Source: Effrenium voratum (taxonomy: Eukaryota; Sar; Dinophyceae; Suessiales; Symbiodiniaceae). Taken from it: 64,000 nt of DNA. Of this stretch, positions 43,293 through 54,340 are shown piece by piece (the stretch's first letter is position 1; each line of letters opens with the position of its first letter). The translations under genes and the position numbers were made by a program. The stretch is taken from contig CAUJNA010000446.1 in the NCBI GenBank assembly GCA_963377175.1, forward strand, positions 1,257,935 through 1,321,934, read 5' to 3'. Under the pieces are notes generated by a model. It was not told where the DNA came from, made no database searches, and saw nothing but the letters and a program-made list of their open reading frames with translations.

Positions 43293-43423
43293 ACATTGCC
43301 CGAACCGAGCCTTTGGGTCACGGGATTGATTGCACGGTCCGGTGGCCAAATCCACGGTTCCCTCGGCCAAGATATGCAGATTTCGAATCGATCCCCAGAA
43401 GGTCCTTCATCGTTAGGTGACAC

Positions 43424-43522
43424 TCACTTCCTGAGTTCCTGGACTTTAAACTTTTTAGGAAGACCATTTTGGTCATAAATAGAAAGTTCTGACTATTGGT
43501 GGCCAATCCACTCGGGAAGTGA
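43424..43522. mobile_element. Introner-like element, family A, with TGACA direct repeats
   Basis: The ends TCACTTCCTGAG and CTCGGGAAGTGA are inverted. TGACA lies at 43,418-43,422 and 43,523-43,527. It lies 25 bp upstream of the protease propeptide exon. Confidence 0.75.
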
Positions 43523-44329
43523 TGACATGTAGCTCCCCCCGGCCAGACCTGCATTCTTATCCGATCGGGCGCAGGATTTTGGCAAGAGCTACAAGGATGC
43601 GGCTGAGAAAGCGGCTCGGTTCAAAGGTGGGTTGCAATGGGTAGTGGTTGATAGGTTATTAACTGATAGGGGTTTGTGCCGGTGGTATGCAGTTGCTGCC
43701 GCAGCAGTTTCGCAGGTTCTTGGGCGTGCTTTTCTTGCTCCAATGTGGAGTTGGCATTTCGATTGATTCGCCAGGCAGTCTTGCATGCGTAGCATTTTGG
43801 TGGTGCTTTCATATATTTGCAATTGTGCGGCGGCTCGGTGCTGCGTGAAGTTGTCAACTGAAATTGAAGTGCGTTGGTGTTTTGCAAGCCAGTGGTTGCT
43901 TGCGCAGTCGAACTGCTCCGTCAAGGTGACTTTTGAGCTTTTGAAGCGTGTTGGTGCGCTGGTGCCAGTGTGGTTTGCAATCCTTCAAGGTGAAGTGCGT
44001 CTGTGCGCCGATGATAGTGTGTTAGTTTTGCAATCCCGGGTCGTGGCAGTCGAACTGCTGCGTCAATCAGCTTTTTGGCGGGAGATTTGAGCTAGCGCCT
44101 TGCATGTTTTTTTGTTCCAACTCCTTGAGCCAAAAAGCGCTTCAGAACCGTACGTGTTCCCGCTTTGGCGCTTTTCACTGCGGTTGAGTCCTTCACATCT
44201 GCGAACAACAGCAATCCCATGGCTGCGCTGCGTTCAATTTCAAGGTGACCTTTGACGGGTTCCCGCGCGCTAGTGCCATGGAGAATGGGAAAAAGATGTC
44301 TCAGACCAAGTTGTCAGTCAACGAGGGTT

Positions 44330-44700
44330 GACAGGGGCTGACAAGAGAAAAAGATAGCGCAAAAGGGCTGCCAAGGGCAAAGGTACCAGGAACATGAGAT
44401 GTGAACAGAGCAAGTCGTCAAGGGAAAGCGAGGCCAAGAGACATCGATGTCAAGAAAGGAGCTTGCAAAGAGAAAGAGTTGTCAAGGGAAAGAGATGTCA
44501 TGCGGACTACGTGTCAAGATGCAGAGACGCCAAGAAAAGGGTTTTCAGATGTCAGGATTGGCAAAGGGAAAGCGTGGGCAAGAGAAAAAGATGTCCACAG
44601 TCAAGAGAAAGCAAGAGCTCTCGAAATAGATCGCAAGAGACGCCAAACGTGTCTGGAGGAGAGATGCCAAGCGCTTAGCAGGTGTCAGGAGCTGTCAAAG
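44330..44700. repeat. Purine-rich degenerate repeat
   Basis: Many short units of GTCAAGGGAAAG, AAGAGA and GATGTCAAG type, with period about 15-30 bp, strongly A+G-rich on the plus strand. It lies in the protease locus between propeptide and mature-domain pieces. Confidence 0.65.
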
Positions 44701-44717
44701 GGCTGTTTTTTTTTGAG

Positions 44718-44883
44718 AGAAACGCTGCGGTCTGGTGAAAACAAGCGCAGATGAGAAGCCAAAAGTTATCCAAAGTTTTTGAGATTCGCTGCGGTCTGGT
44801 GAAAACAAGCGCAGATGAGAAGCCAAAAGTTTTTGAGATTCGCTGCGGTCTGGTGAAAACAAGCGCAGATGAGAAGCCAAAAG
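44718..44883. repeat. Three-copy tandem repeat, about 55-65 bp
   Basis: GAGA(A/T)(A/T)CGCTGCGGTCTGG then TGAAAACAAGCGCAGATGAG and AAGCCAAAAG occurs three times, nearly identical. Copies 2 and 3 share a TTTTTGAGATTCG junction. Confidence 0.9.
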
Positions 44884-45952
44884 GCAGGGAGGTTTCTAGA
44901 GCGACGCTGCCAGAACTTGGGAAAGCAAGCAGAGCAACCTCCTAAAGGCAACCGTCATGTTTTTTGGCGCATGGAAGCGGGACGTACTGTTTGACCCATA
45001 CCAGGCGCTGTTAAGATATATAGTTGACATCCGTGCTGAGGTATGCTCTTTTGTTTGGAAGTTTGGCTTCTCATTTGTTGTGTTGCGGCAGGCATTTGGC
45101 ACACGAGAAGGACTGACATTTAGTGTGCGATACCGGGTAACAGTGTGAGATGCAGCGAACCTTCAATTCAGTTGGCAGAGGTGCAGGAGAAGGAAGATGA
45201 CACACAAAGCCAGATCAAATCCAGAGAACCTTTCTGCGACAGCAAGCTCAGTTCACCCTTGTGCTTGTGAAACATGACTGAAAACTGCAACAACACGTTC
45301 GTTTTGGGCACACTCAGACGACATGGACCAAGTTCGTTTGATGCTTTGACGAATGAAACTTGCGCCGGGTTATCTTCATCATGTGATTCACGCAGGGAGT
45401 CAATCCACAATCCAGGCGGCGACATGGGTGCGGCCTTCGATTACGAAGAGCCGGCCTCCGTTTGCACAAGCAGAGCTACCCCTATACCGCCGAAGATGGT
45501 AGCTGCAAGGCTTTTAGCTGTACCGTTGATCCCTGATCACGATGTCACCGGCTATGTGGATGCTCAGGCGGATGATGAACAAGCCTTGATGGATGCAGTT
45601 TCTCAGCAGCCAGTGTCTGTGGCAATTGAAGCAGACAGGGGAGCCTTCCAGAACTGGTGTTCATAGTTGGTGGAAAGCAGGTGAGGTCTGTGGGGGCAAA
45701 GTTTCTGTTGGCGATCCAAAACGATAATGTAACATTTAGATAATTTGATCATGTTCAAGTTTTTTCAACATCAGCATGCTATTGCCGTTTTGCTTAACTC
45801 CTTTACGGCAACTCGGAAGCACCAAACTCCCTCTGGGCTCCCAGGATTTGTGGAACCAAGTTGGATCATGGCGTGTGGTGGGCTATGGCTCTCAGTGGGG
45901 CAAGGACTGGCTGGTGAAAAACCGCTGGGGAACTTTCGGCGGGGACGGATAT

Positions 45953-46051
45953 CTTCCATTTGCTGAAATGAATATGTTTTATGTTCCCCTGTTTTTTTGG
46001 GCATCTATCACTACTGGCAATATATTTTCCAGGGTCTTAACCAAATGGAAG
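45953..46051. mobile_element. Introner-like element, family F, copy 3, inside the protease exon
   Basis: Ends CTTCCATTTGCTG and CCAAATGGAAG bound 99 bp. ATAT flanks both sides (45,949-45,952 and 46,052-46,055). Removing the element and one ATAT joins GGDGY to VKLERGG in frame, exactly as in papain-family proteins. The flank gives an AG at the element's end for splicing. Confidence 0.88.
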
Positions 46052-46969
46052 ATATGTGAAGCTGGAACGTGGCGGGGATCTTGAATACAGTGCCTCATCC
46101 GCTGGTTTCATGACTCACCTGGACCATGGCGGCTTGTAAGAGGCCTTTAAGAGGCAAATCTAGACATGGGCCAGGTGAGTCATTACTAGAGAATATGATT
46201 CAGTCTCATTATCATTTTGGTGTGATCCCCATGCTGCTTGCGCGGTTAGCCTATGCCATATCCTAAGCTTCAGTGACACGGCAAAAAATGGCTGGTGCAA
46301 ACTTTGTCGCCTACTTAGCCCCAATAGATACAACATATAAGTTGTATGTAAACGTGTATACATATATGTCCACTATACTGGCAGCCGGGATGCTAACGCC
46401 ATCTATCCCCAACAAAGGATTGGCAAACCATCCTATCAGCCTTGCAGGCAAACCCGGCGCCGGTGAGTGCGGGATCAAGTCAGAGGCCTCTTATCCCACC
46501 GTCTCCAGCGCGCCTTCTCCACCCTCACCTTCGCCGCCCTCGCCCTCCAAAGGACACTATGGCACACCGCCGTGTCAGGAGCATGAGTCGCCTTTCGAGG
46601 CACTGTTGCACAGCTCTCAGCGGTTTGGTGCTGTGTGTTGGGGGGGGAATCAATGTCTTTTTCGGATTGAACGAGTTAAGCGCACAAAAGACCGGACATG
46701 AATCATTGGGCCCCGTTTTGCACTGCTGCAGGTGGTCGGCAAAGGCCAGGTGTGCACTCCAAGTTGTGAGAATGGATGCCCGAGCGATGTGCCTGCGGGA
46801 ACTGCCGCCCGACCGCGCTGCGCGGACGATGCTACTGCGTCTTGAGCTGTTTCTTTTCCGGATGCCCAGCTGGTGCCAAGTGCGTTCACAACGCAGGGCT
46901 TTTCGCTATGGGGATGTGCCTTTATCCTGGTCAGGAGTCTGACGAGCTGACTGACATTGCTATTTGAAG

Positions 46970-47505
46970 AGATGAGGTTGGAGTTTTAATCTGGCACGCT
47001 TTCCACCGTAAATCAGCACTAGTTGTCTTAGGTTGTTTTTTTTGAATATCATCAAGTCATCAAATATCACGGAGGTTTTGGCACGGTGAAGACATCTCGA
47101 CTTACAAAGAGTCTGGCGATGAGCAGTGCTGATTGAGCCTGCCGATCACGTTCCGGAACCAGCCCACGCCATAGTGTGGGATACAAGGTCCAGAATGTCT
47201 GAAACATTTATATAATAGGACTCGAAATGCGCGTTACATATGGTGTTCAATGGGTTGAAAAGAATATCCTATGGGATATGTTTTATAGCAAGTATAATTG
47301 GTTTGTGGCGAAAATAGAGAAGGTTTTTCCACCTTGAAAGGTGGGGATATTGATGAAGACTGGCAAGCATGATTCAATATGTAGTTAAGAAAGTATTTGT
47401 TGATTTGCATATTATGTGCATTGAAACTATGAATTGTTATATTATTGAATGACTGCGGTTGTATTCGGCGCGACATCACTTAGCTCACAATCTCCAAATC
47501 CTTTC
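46970..47505. other. Intergenic, no supported feature
   Basis: Between the protease end and the next exon. It includes a moderately AT-rich part at 47,200-47,460. Confidence 0.4.
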
Positions 47506-47508
47506 AAG

Positions 47509-47598
47509 AACCCTGAAAACCGACGGGGCCTACCCAAGACCGATGCCGTTGAAGTCATGGCAGAGTGGACCGTGGAAGAGCGCGTCAAACTTGGGCTG
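47509..47598 (+). CDS. Internal exon with canonical splice sites
   Basis: Acceptor CTTTCAAG and donor CTG|GTAAGT bound exactly 30 codons: NPENRRGLPKTDAVEVMAEW then TVEERVKLGL. GC3 is high. Family unknown. It may belong with the terminal exon at 49,760-49,855. Confidence 0.6.
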
Positions 47599-47604
47599 GT
47601 AAGT

Positions 47605-47805
47605 TTTGGTCAGAGCCTGTGACAGACAGATGTGATAGACAGATCTGGCAGCTGTGATAGAGTCTTTTACAGACAGATGCAACAAACAGATCTGACAGAC
47701 AGCTGTGACAGAGCCTGTGCTAGACAGATGTGACAACCAGCTCTGACAGAGCTTGTCCCACACGGCTGTGTGACAGAGCTTGTCACAGCGTGCAGGCTCG
47801 CGCAA
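47605..47805. repeat. Degenerate GACAGA-rich repeat
   Basis: Units of GACAGAGCCTGTGACAGACAGATGTGA type recur with variable spacing, directly after the donor of the 47,509-47,598 exon. Confidence 0.65.
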
Positions 47806-48312
47806 AGCGCGCGTGTGTCTGCTATAGTTGCCAGGTCTGCGACAAGAGGCTTGTAGTAAGACATTTTGCACAGATTGCTCGTGACTTGCGCGGCACGCTG
47901 TGGCCGTTCAGCACCTACGGGGGGTGATGTGAGACAGCCCCTCAAACAACACCGTTTCGGGAAACCAAGCACCCCCCGACCGATGCCCCCAACCGATGCC
48001 CCTCCACATGTGTGACCGATGCCTCTTGGAGTGCCGTGTGACCGTTGCTGCAGCAAAAGACCGCTGCAAGCTGAGGGGAAACCGTAGTTGCATGAGGGCG
48101 TTGCAAGTAATGTTCGTCAACAATTGCCTGAGTCTACGCAGAAGGGCAGAGGTATTAGCTGATGGCTGCGCCGAAGTGCTTCGAAGTGCTGCAATAACTT
48201 GCGAGCGCAGCAGAGCATTGCAACTCATGTGCGCCAAAAGTTGCCAGTCTACGCGGCTGGCTTGCGCCTGATAGCCGAGGGGGCGAGGTAGAGCTAGCGT
48301 TCAAATGCCACT

Positions 48313-48368
48313 ATCACTCTCTCTCTCTCTCCTTCTCTTTCTCTTTCTCTTGCTCCATCTCTCTCTCA
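48313..48368. repeat. CT-rich microsatellite
   Basis: (CT)n with CTTT interruptions. Surrounding sequence from 47,900 to 49,190 shows no supported exon. Confidence 0.8.
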
Positions 48369-49199
48369 GCGCCCTCCGGGCGGCAATCAACATCAAGATG
48401 CAAGGTCCCAACGTTAAATACCAACACCAGTGCTATGTTTGAGCTCTTTCGCCGCCATCCCAGTTAATTCCGACGGCCATATAAACAAAGGCTGTTTCTA
48501 TAAAGTTCTTTCTTTTTTAAGGCCTTTTGAAGTTGCGCTACACAGCAGGTTTGAACATCTGCAGGTACGGAAATAGTTGACAATTTCCGGACTTCACGTT
48601 TGCGCCGGTTCTTCCATCCAACTGCCGGCCAATGGAATGGGGTAGAAAGACCCATTCTAAACAGTGTGGATCCCGTGCTCAGCTGGGTGGGGTCACACCC
48701 TCCCCCCTCCAAATACATTATATTGCAGCCTCAATAGGTCTTAGTTGCCGGATGACTTTCAACATGAATATAGTAGCTGGTGATGTGGCCGAAGTTACCA
48801 GAAATATTAGTGCGCATTTCTCCTTCATCCTCTCCTCCATTCCCTCCCCCTTCCCCCCTTGAGTTGCTCTGCTCAAATCCCCTTTCTTGTGCCTTGTTTG
48901 CGCCGTATCTGCGATATACTTGTGCGTCAATTGTCCCACTCTCAGCGATCCTTCCTTTCTCCTCCCCTAAATTCGCGCCTCTTGGCTTTCCCCTGCCCTC
49001 TCCCTTCACTTGCTTCCTTCCTCAGCTTAAGTGGTTGTTTCCTGCCGCGTCCGTGTTTATGGTGGCCAGCAGTTGCCGCACGTCTGCGGCGGCAGGCCTG
49101 GGGTCAGTTCACCGGTTGGACCGCTTGGGCGGCTGAAGCCAACTGGTCCAACTGTGTCAACTGGTTCAACTGGATCTGCCTGTCAACCTAACACTGTGA

Positions 49200-49680
49200 T
49201 GCCGCGAAATATGTACTCAAGCTTTCGAAAGTGCTGCGCCTGCCAAGAAATCTGTGCTTGACCTTGCGAAAGTGTTGCGCCTGCCGCGAAATCTGCACTC
49301 AAGCGTTCGCAAGTGCCGAGCCTGCCACGAAATCTGTGCTCGACCTTGCGAAAGTGCTGCGCCTGCCACGATATCTGTGTTTGACCTTGAGAAAGCGCTG
49401 CGCTTGCCACGAAATCTAACTCGACCTCCTTGCCACGAAATCTGCGCTTGACCTTGCAAAAGTGCTGCGCCTGCCACGAAATATGCACCTCAGAGTGCAA
49501 AAATCAGGCGCCTGCTTCAATGCGCGGGTCCACTCCAACACGATTCATGAATCGCGCGACTCAGCTTCCCAAAGCGCTGCGCCTGTCACGAATTCTGATG
49601 CCCATGAGAACAAACGCCTTGCCTGCCATGAAATCTGCACCTCAGGTTGCCAAAGCGCTGCGCTTGCCACGCAATTCAAT
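49200..49680. repeat. Tandem repeat, about 57-60 bp unit
   Basis: Eight or so units contain CTTGCGAAAGTGCTGCGCC then TGCCACGAAATCTG(C/T)(G/A)C. On the minus strand the frame gives repeated AALSQG and QISWQ-like peptides because the unit is close to 20 codons. I treat this as repeat DNA, not a gene. Confidence 0.8.
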
Positions 49681-49759
49681 CCTTGCTTTTCGTCATCACG
49701 AAAGAATGTCTGGGGCTTCGGCGTGGCGGCGTGGCAATTCTCCTGGAGCAACTCGGCAG

Positions 49760-49855
49760 GCGAAGGCCAAAGCCGATCAGCAACTCAAAGTGAAGCTGTC
49801 AAGATGGTTCTCAGGCTTGGACCAGGCTGGTGTCTTGCGTCGTTTTTGGGAATAG
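49760..49855 (+). CDS. Terminal exon, unknown protein
   Basis: Acceptor CTCGGCAG precedes AKAKADQQLKVKLSRWFSGL then DQAGVLRRFWE and TAG at 49,853-49,855. High GC3 and a basic amphipathic helix-like composition. Family unknown. Confidence 0.6.
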   Translation, partial: AKAKADQQLKVKLSRWFSGLDQAGVLRRFWE

Positions 49856-50472
49856 CTATGTTCCTCCACACCAAGTTTGATAGTTATGATTGATGTCACA
49901 TTTCTACAATAGTGTGTCTATATTTATATATACAGATATGCACATGTTGGCGTGGGTCGCACGTAATTGGGAATTCGAACTTGAACATTTCTCCCAACGT
50001 TTGATTCCTTTATGTTTCCATCCCTCCGAAAGGTTCCTTGCCGTATGAGTGCCAGATGCACCTTGGGTGACCGCGGGAAATTGTCTGAAAACCAGTGCGA
50101 TTTGCCCCAAGACTTGTGATGTTCCGACTTTCTCAAGGTTCGTGTTGAAAATTTCCCCCCTGAACGTATATTGTTTTACGTGCTTCAACAGGCAACCCAA
50201 ATCTAGAACACAATTTTTGTGGTCTGATTGATGCCCATGACTTAGGAGTCAGAGGCTTCAATTGTTGCGAACGACTAAGGCGCGGCCTAGCTGGAAGGTC
50301 GCCCGTGACCCTGGACCCCATGACGGTGTCAGTTTGCTGTTTTGTTGAAGAACATCGAAGTATTTAGCCTTTCCATATCTGACTTTTGGACTCATTTGAT
50401 TGAATTCCAAACTGAACTACATCAAGCGCAGCTGTGGCACCCAAGCCCTTTGGGCCCATTTGCAGTCTCAGT

Positions 50473-50644
50473 ATGTTGCCAAATGCAAATTGCCTGTTCG
50501 TCGCTGTTCTTGTGGTGGCTGCAACTGCTACCCGGATCGCGGTTGAATCGAAGTTGGAGCAATCGAAGTTGGAGCACCCGCAACTTGATCTACCTTCGTC
50601 AGCCCAGGCGTGGACGGCTTTTTGTTTTCTCCAAAAACCGGGAG
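50473..50644 (+). CDS. First exon with signal peptide
   Basis: ATG at 50,473 opens MLPNANCLFVAVLVVAATAT, a clear hydrophobic signal, then SKLEQSKLEHPQL, a short duplicated SKLE motif. It ends at GGGAG|GTCAGT, a good donor. The next open segment starts after an acceptor at 50,700. The phases do not match directly, so an extra exon or a base error is implied. Confidence 0.5.
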
Positions 50645-50700
50645 GTCAGTTGTAGTGATTCATGTGAGCGGAACACCTCCGAGAAAACCCATCGCCCCAG

Positions 50701-51033
50701 GTCGCCGGCCGCGTCACCACAGATGGCCTTGTGAAATGGAGTAGCACCGGAGCTGTGTCCTACAAGAAGGCCAAGTTTTTGTACGTGACGGCGGTCTCAG
50801 ATCACAACATCCACTTCCAAGAGAAGCCCAAGAGTGGGGCCCTTCACCGCCACACCACCTTTGTTGGCTGGAACAATCTTCTCACCGGGACGGTGACAAG
50901 ATATCTGTTTGTGACGGACTACGATGAGGAAAGGGAGATCCTTTCTTGGTGCAAGACCTCCACAGAGCCGCGTGACAAGGGCTACATCGACCCTTTTGTG
51001 GAGGTTGAGGAGAAATTCAGAACCTGGACGCTG
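50701..51033 (+). CDS. Internal exon, 111 codons, unknown protein
   Basis: Acceptor CGCCCCAG and a possible donor CTG|GTGTTT bound an exon reading VAGRVTTDGLVKWSSTGAVS, KKAKFLYVTAVSDHNIHFQE and ...YLFVTDYDEEREILSWCKTS. Codon bias is strong. If not spliced, the frame continues through a hydrophobic FYCLCVLVSYLGYVGMIAA stretch, a possible membrane helix, to TAA at 51,226. Family unknown. Confidence 0.6.
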
Positions 51034-51122
51034 GTGTTTCAAGCATTTTATTGTTTGTGTGTTCTTGTTTCTTATTTGGGATATGTTGGGATGATCGCGG
51101 CTTCAAAAGTTGAACCTCCCAG

Positions 51123-51463
51123 GATTGGAATCTGCGTTGGGACCAGTTTGGTCATGGAAACTGCCCAAAAAGCTCACCTCATACGGGACCCAGCTGCTGG
51201 CCGATATGTATACAGAGGTGGATGGTAAAGACACCATCAATGCAACTGTGGTCTCGACTCGTGACCGTCGGAACAGTACCTACACCGCGGAGTACAGTCT
51301 TCATGCCCAGTCAGCACTGTCAGACCATGACAGTTTGATCTACAAATATTTGGATCATAGCTGTGAGACAGTGTCCGATTTTCGGAATGTGCCAGAAATT
51401 TGTGTTGATGAATTGTTGGCAGTGGAATACGAATGTGGATATGCCGAATTGCAATTGCAATGA
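51123..51463 (+). CDS. Terminal exon, unknown protein
   Basis: After CCTCCCAG the best frame reads LPKKLTSYGTQLLADMYTEV then DGKDTINATVVSTRDRRNST and ...DELLAVEYECGYAELQLQ, with TGA at 51,461-51,463. It likely ends the gene with the signal peptide at 50,473. It lies about 180 bp before the AT-rich island. The phase to the previous exon is unresolved. Confidence 0.5.
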
Positions 51464-51822
51464 TTCCGGTACTGCAAGTTGTAAAGACAAGAGTCTGCGG
51501 AATAGGAAAATTATTGGGACGCAAATTGCTAAAATGTTATGCTGGCACGTGTTTTCTGGTTTTGTTAACGATTTCTTGAAATCTAATATGTCATGCGATT
51601 TTGGATTTATGTTTAAAAAGATAGAAAGCTATATGGTTTTTTTTTGAATTTTTAGATTGTTATTTAATAGTTATTTGTTGTTGGTTAGGAATTATATTGA
51701 TTGGATATTAGGTAAGATATAGTTCGGGTTCATTATATATATATATATATATTATTTTAGGATGTTATTGATGATTATGAATCGTATTTAGTTGGATATT
51801 AGGTAATATATAATTTGAGATA

Positions 51823-51860
51823 ATGGTAGAGCGACCCCGGTTCGATTGTTAATGGGTGTG
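51823..51860 (+). other. tRNA-like relic (box A and box B only)
   Basis: TAATGGTAGAGCG resembles a tRNA D-arm/box A, and CCGGTTCGATT six bases later a T-arm/box B. The anticodon arm is missing. A tRNA-derived SINE or a deleted tRNA gene could leave this. Confidence 0.3.
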
Positions 51861-52309
51861 GTTGGGTTTTTTAGCATTGAATTGATTTTTTTAGAATTGT
51901 TATTTGGTTTTGGGCGAATTGATTTTTAGGATTGTATTGGTTCGGGCCGCACAAGTTTTCGGGTTTTATAGGATTTTTACCTTATTAGGCATTAATATCA
52001 CTATTGAAAGTTATTTTATTTATTTTTCTGTAATTATTATTTATTTATTTTTTTATATTAAAATTTATTAATTTTAATTTTATATAATATGATTTTTACA
52101 TATATTATATATTTTAGACTTGCTTTAGATTTTGTTTAGGCCATAATTCTGCTGCGAGTTGATATGGGATATGAAATGAATTTTAGGCTTATATTAAAAA
52201 TCTAAAGTAGATGTTTAGAGTGTGGGCTTGGTTGTGTGGGCTGGGACGGCGTTTCCCCCGAATTTGATTTTAATTTTGATAGGGACTCTAAACAGGATGG
52301 TATATCCGG

Positions 52310-54340
52310 AAAAATCCGGAAAAAAATCCTAATGCGCCGGCTCGGGGTGCTTAGAATGTTAAGTAGGCCTAAGTCTTTTTTTTGGATGTGCTTGATTTGC
52401 GTTTTTTTTTTCTAAAGCGTTTGAATTGGTATGAATTAGGTTTGAAACTAGTCTGGAACATCGAAAACGATCTTCCTAACTCCTGTTGCTCGCCTGCCTT
52501 GAAAAGGTTTAAAGCGTGGTAAGAGCCAAATTCTATTAAGATCCCCGAACAATTGTAACAATTTCCGGGGATATGAAGGAGGAGTTTTAAGGACTTCTTT
52601 CAAGGAAAGGAAGACAAGACATGATAGGATAGGGGTTAGACTAAATCATCTTCCGGGAATTTGACACTTAAGTGTTGGTCGAGAGTGAAGAAAAAAATGA
52701 TTCAAACAACATAAATGTTTCGAAGGATGTTCCATTTCTCCTGCCTCTTTGGCGCCTGACTGACGGCCGATCCAAAGCAGATGGCCGTAGTTCAGGCCTC
52801 GTAGCATAAGATGAGATGACGCTTCTTTCCAAGATTTGATAGAAAGAAGAGCTTTGACCGATTTGGTCTGACCCCTATCCTATTTTATATCCTGCCCTTC
52901 CCTTCTTTAGAAATCCTCCTTCTTATCTCCGGAAATTATTTCTAATTTTCCCGGGGGTAGATCCTGATGCTTCCCTGCACGGGGTGTTTTTTTAGAGTCT
53001 TCTTGAGGTAGGCGTTGGGGGAATCATTTCCGATGTTTTAGATTGGTTTTAGACTTGGTTTAGATTGGGTTAGATGTTTTTTGGAGTCCCGCAAACCAGG
53101 CACATTGCGAATAAGGATTTGGACCTGTTTGTTAACATTATTTTTACCCAAGTCATGGATTTTTTCCGGACTTTACCGGATGTGCTATGTTGTTTGGCAG
53201 CGTGTCGTCTTACCTCGCGCTACGAGGCCTGGATGCGCTGCCAGTTAGGCGTTAAGGGGCTAGGGTCGCCGCCAAATCCGAATCTGCATTTTCTGTTAGA
53301 GGCTTTTGTAAGTTAAAATCCGGAAAAAGTCCAGAAACCTTGGAGTGCGTCGGTCAGGGCGTTTGGAATATAATAAGTAGGCCCAATTCCTTTTTCTCGA
53401 TGTGTTTGATTTGCGGGGGCTTTTCTTCCTAAAGCTTTTGAATCGGATCTGAAACTAATCTGCAATATCGGAAACGATTTCCCTAACTCTTGCTGTTTAC
53501 CTACCTTAAGAAGAATAAGAGCTAAATTCCCCCCCTTCCGCATAGGGTAGTGTTAGGATCCGCGGAAAAATAGAAAAGATAAGGGGGATTTATAAGCTTG
53601 GAAAACGCGGTTACTAGACACTTAAAAATGTTGTTGCTTTTAGGAATCTTGTTTCTTATCTTTGGAAATTGTTTCTAATCTTGTCCGGGGGTAGATCCTG
53701 ATACTTCCCTGCGTAAGGGTTGGGGAGATTATTTCCGATATTGCAGACCTAGTTCGGACCAGTTTAGTTCCCGAGTCGGCGCTCGAAGTTGTTTCTTTGC
53801 GAGAGCCTGGATGGGCCGCCAGTCAGGCGCTAAGGGGTTTGTTGCGGGGATCGATGTTTCAAATTGGTTTTAGACTTAGTTTAGACTAGTTTAGACGCTT
53901 TTTATTACGAACAAGGATTTGGGCTTGCTTGTTAATGTTGCAACTTCTTTGAGGCGGCGTACTCCAATTTGTTGCCGTTTTTTTTTTCCCCGGATGTATT
54001 AGATCTGAATTCGTCCGGAAAAAGTCCGGAAACAATTTGGAGTGCGCCGGCTCGGGGTGGTTAGAATGTTTAAAATTAGGCTTAAGTCAATGTGCCGGAT
54101 ATACGGGGTTCTTTTTCCCAAAGCATTTGAATCGGTTTAAAGCAGGCCTGAAAGTAGTCTGAAATATCGAAAACGATCCCCCTTAACTCCTGTTTCAAAA
54201 CGTGGTAAGAGCTAAGTTCCTCCTTCCCGCTTTCTTGTACAGGAAAATACTAGGATTCCCGGAAAAAATGAATAATTTCCGGAGGATTCCTAAGGAAGGG
54301 AATGATATGGGATAGGTAGGGGTCAAATTAAATCGGTTAA
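52310..54340. repeat. Diverged tandem repeat, 0.7-1.0 kb unit, about three copies
   Basis: The series TCCGGAAAAA, GCGCCGGCTCGGGGTG, AAAGC.TTTGAATCGG, TCGAAAACGAT, CTAACTC.TG and a downstream CCGGGGGTAGATCCTGAT block starts near 52,310, 53,315 and 54,015. A second block (GATTGGTTTTAGACTT...GAACAAGGATTTGG) recurs near 53,040 and 53,860. GC content is higher than in the rest of the island. Confidence 0.8.

Larger units (their letters stand above)
43547..46967 (+). pseudogene. Papain-family (C1A) cysteine protease, apparently broken
   Basis: Pieces in order on the plus strand: 43,547-43,626 I29 propeptide-like helix (FGKSYKDAAEKAARFK, donor GTGGG); about 45,290-45,360 a possible propeptide end (FDALTNE); 45,416-45,690 GGDMGAAFDYEE, SYPYTAEDGSCKAF and DEQALMDAVSQQPVSVAIEA; 45,845-45,952 ICGTKLDHGV with catalytic His, then VVGYGSQWGKDWLVKNRWGT with catalytic As n; 46,056-46,078 VKLERGG; 46,448-46,581 GECGIKSEASYPTV then a Ser/Pro linker; 46,732-46,967 a Cys-rich tail (RGRCYCVLSC, SGCPAGAKC) ending in TGA. 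The family hydrolyses proteins in lysosome- or vacuole-like compartments. The frame changes by one base near 45,450, 45,531, 45,655, 45,876 and 46,800. The block with the catalytic Cys (CGSCWA type) was not found in any frame. The tail lacks the Cys-Cys pairs of a granulin domain. Pseudogene, or a gene with assembly indels and a missing segment. Confidence 0.75.

Noticed and set aside
46732..46967. Granulin domain after the protease linker
   Set aside because: The Cys-rich tail lacks the series of adjacent Cys-Cys pairs that defines granulins.
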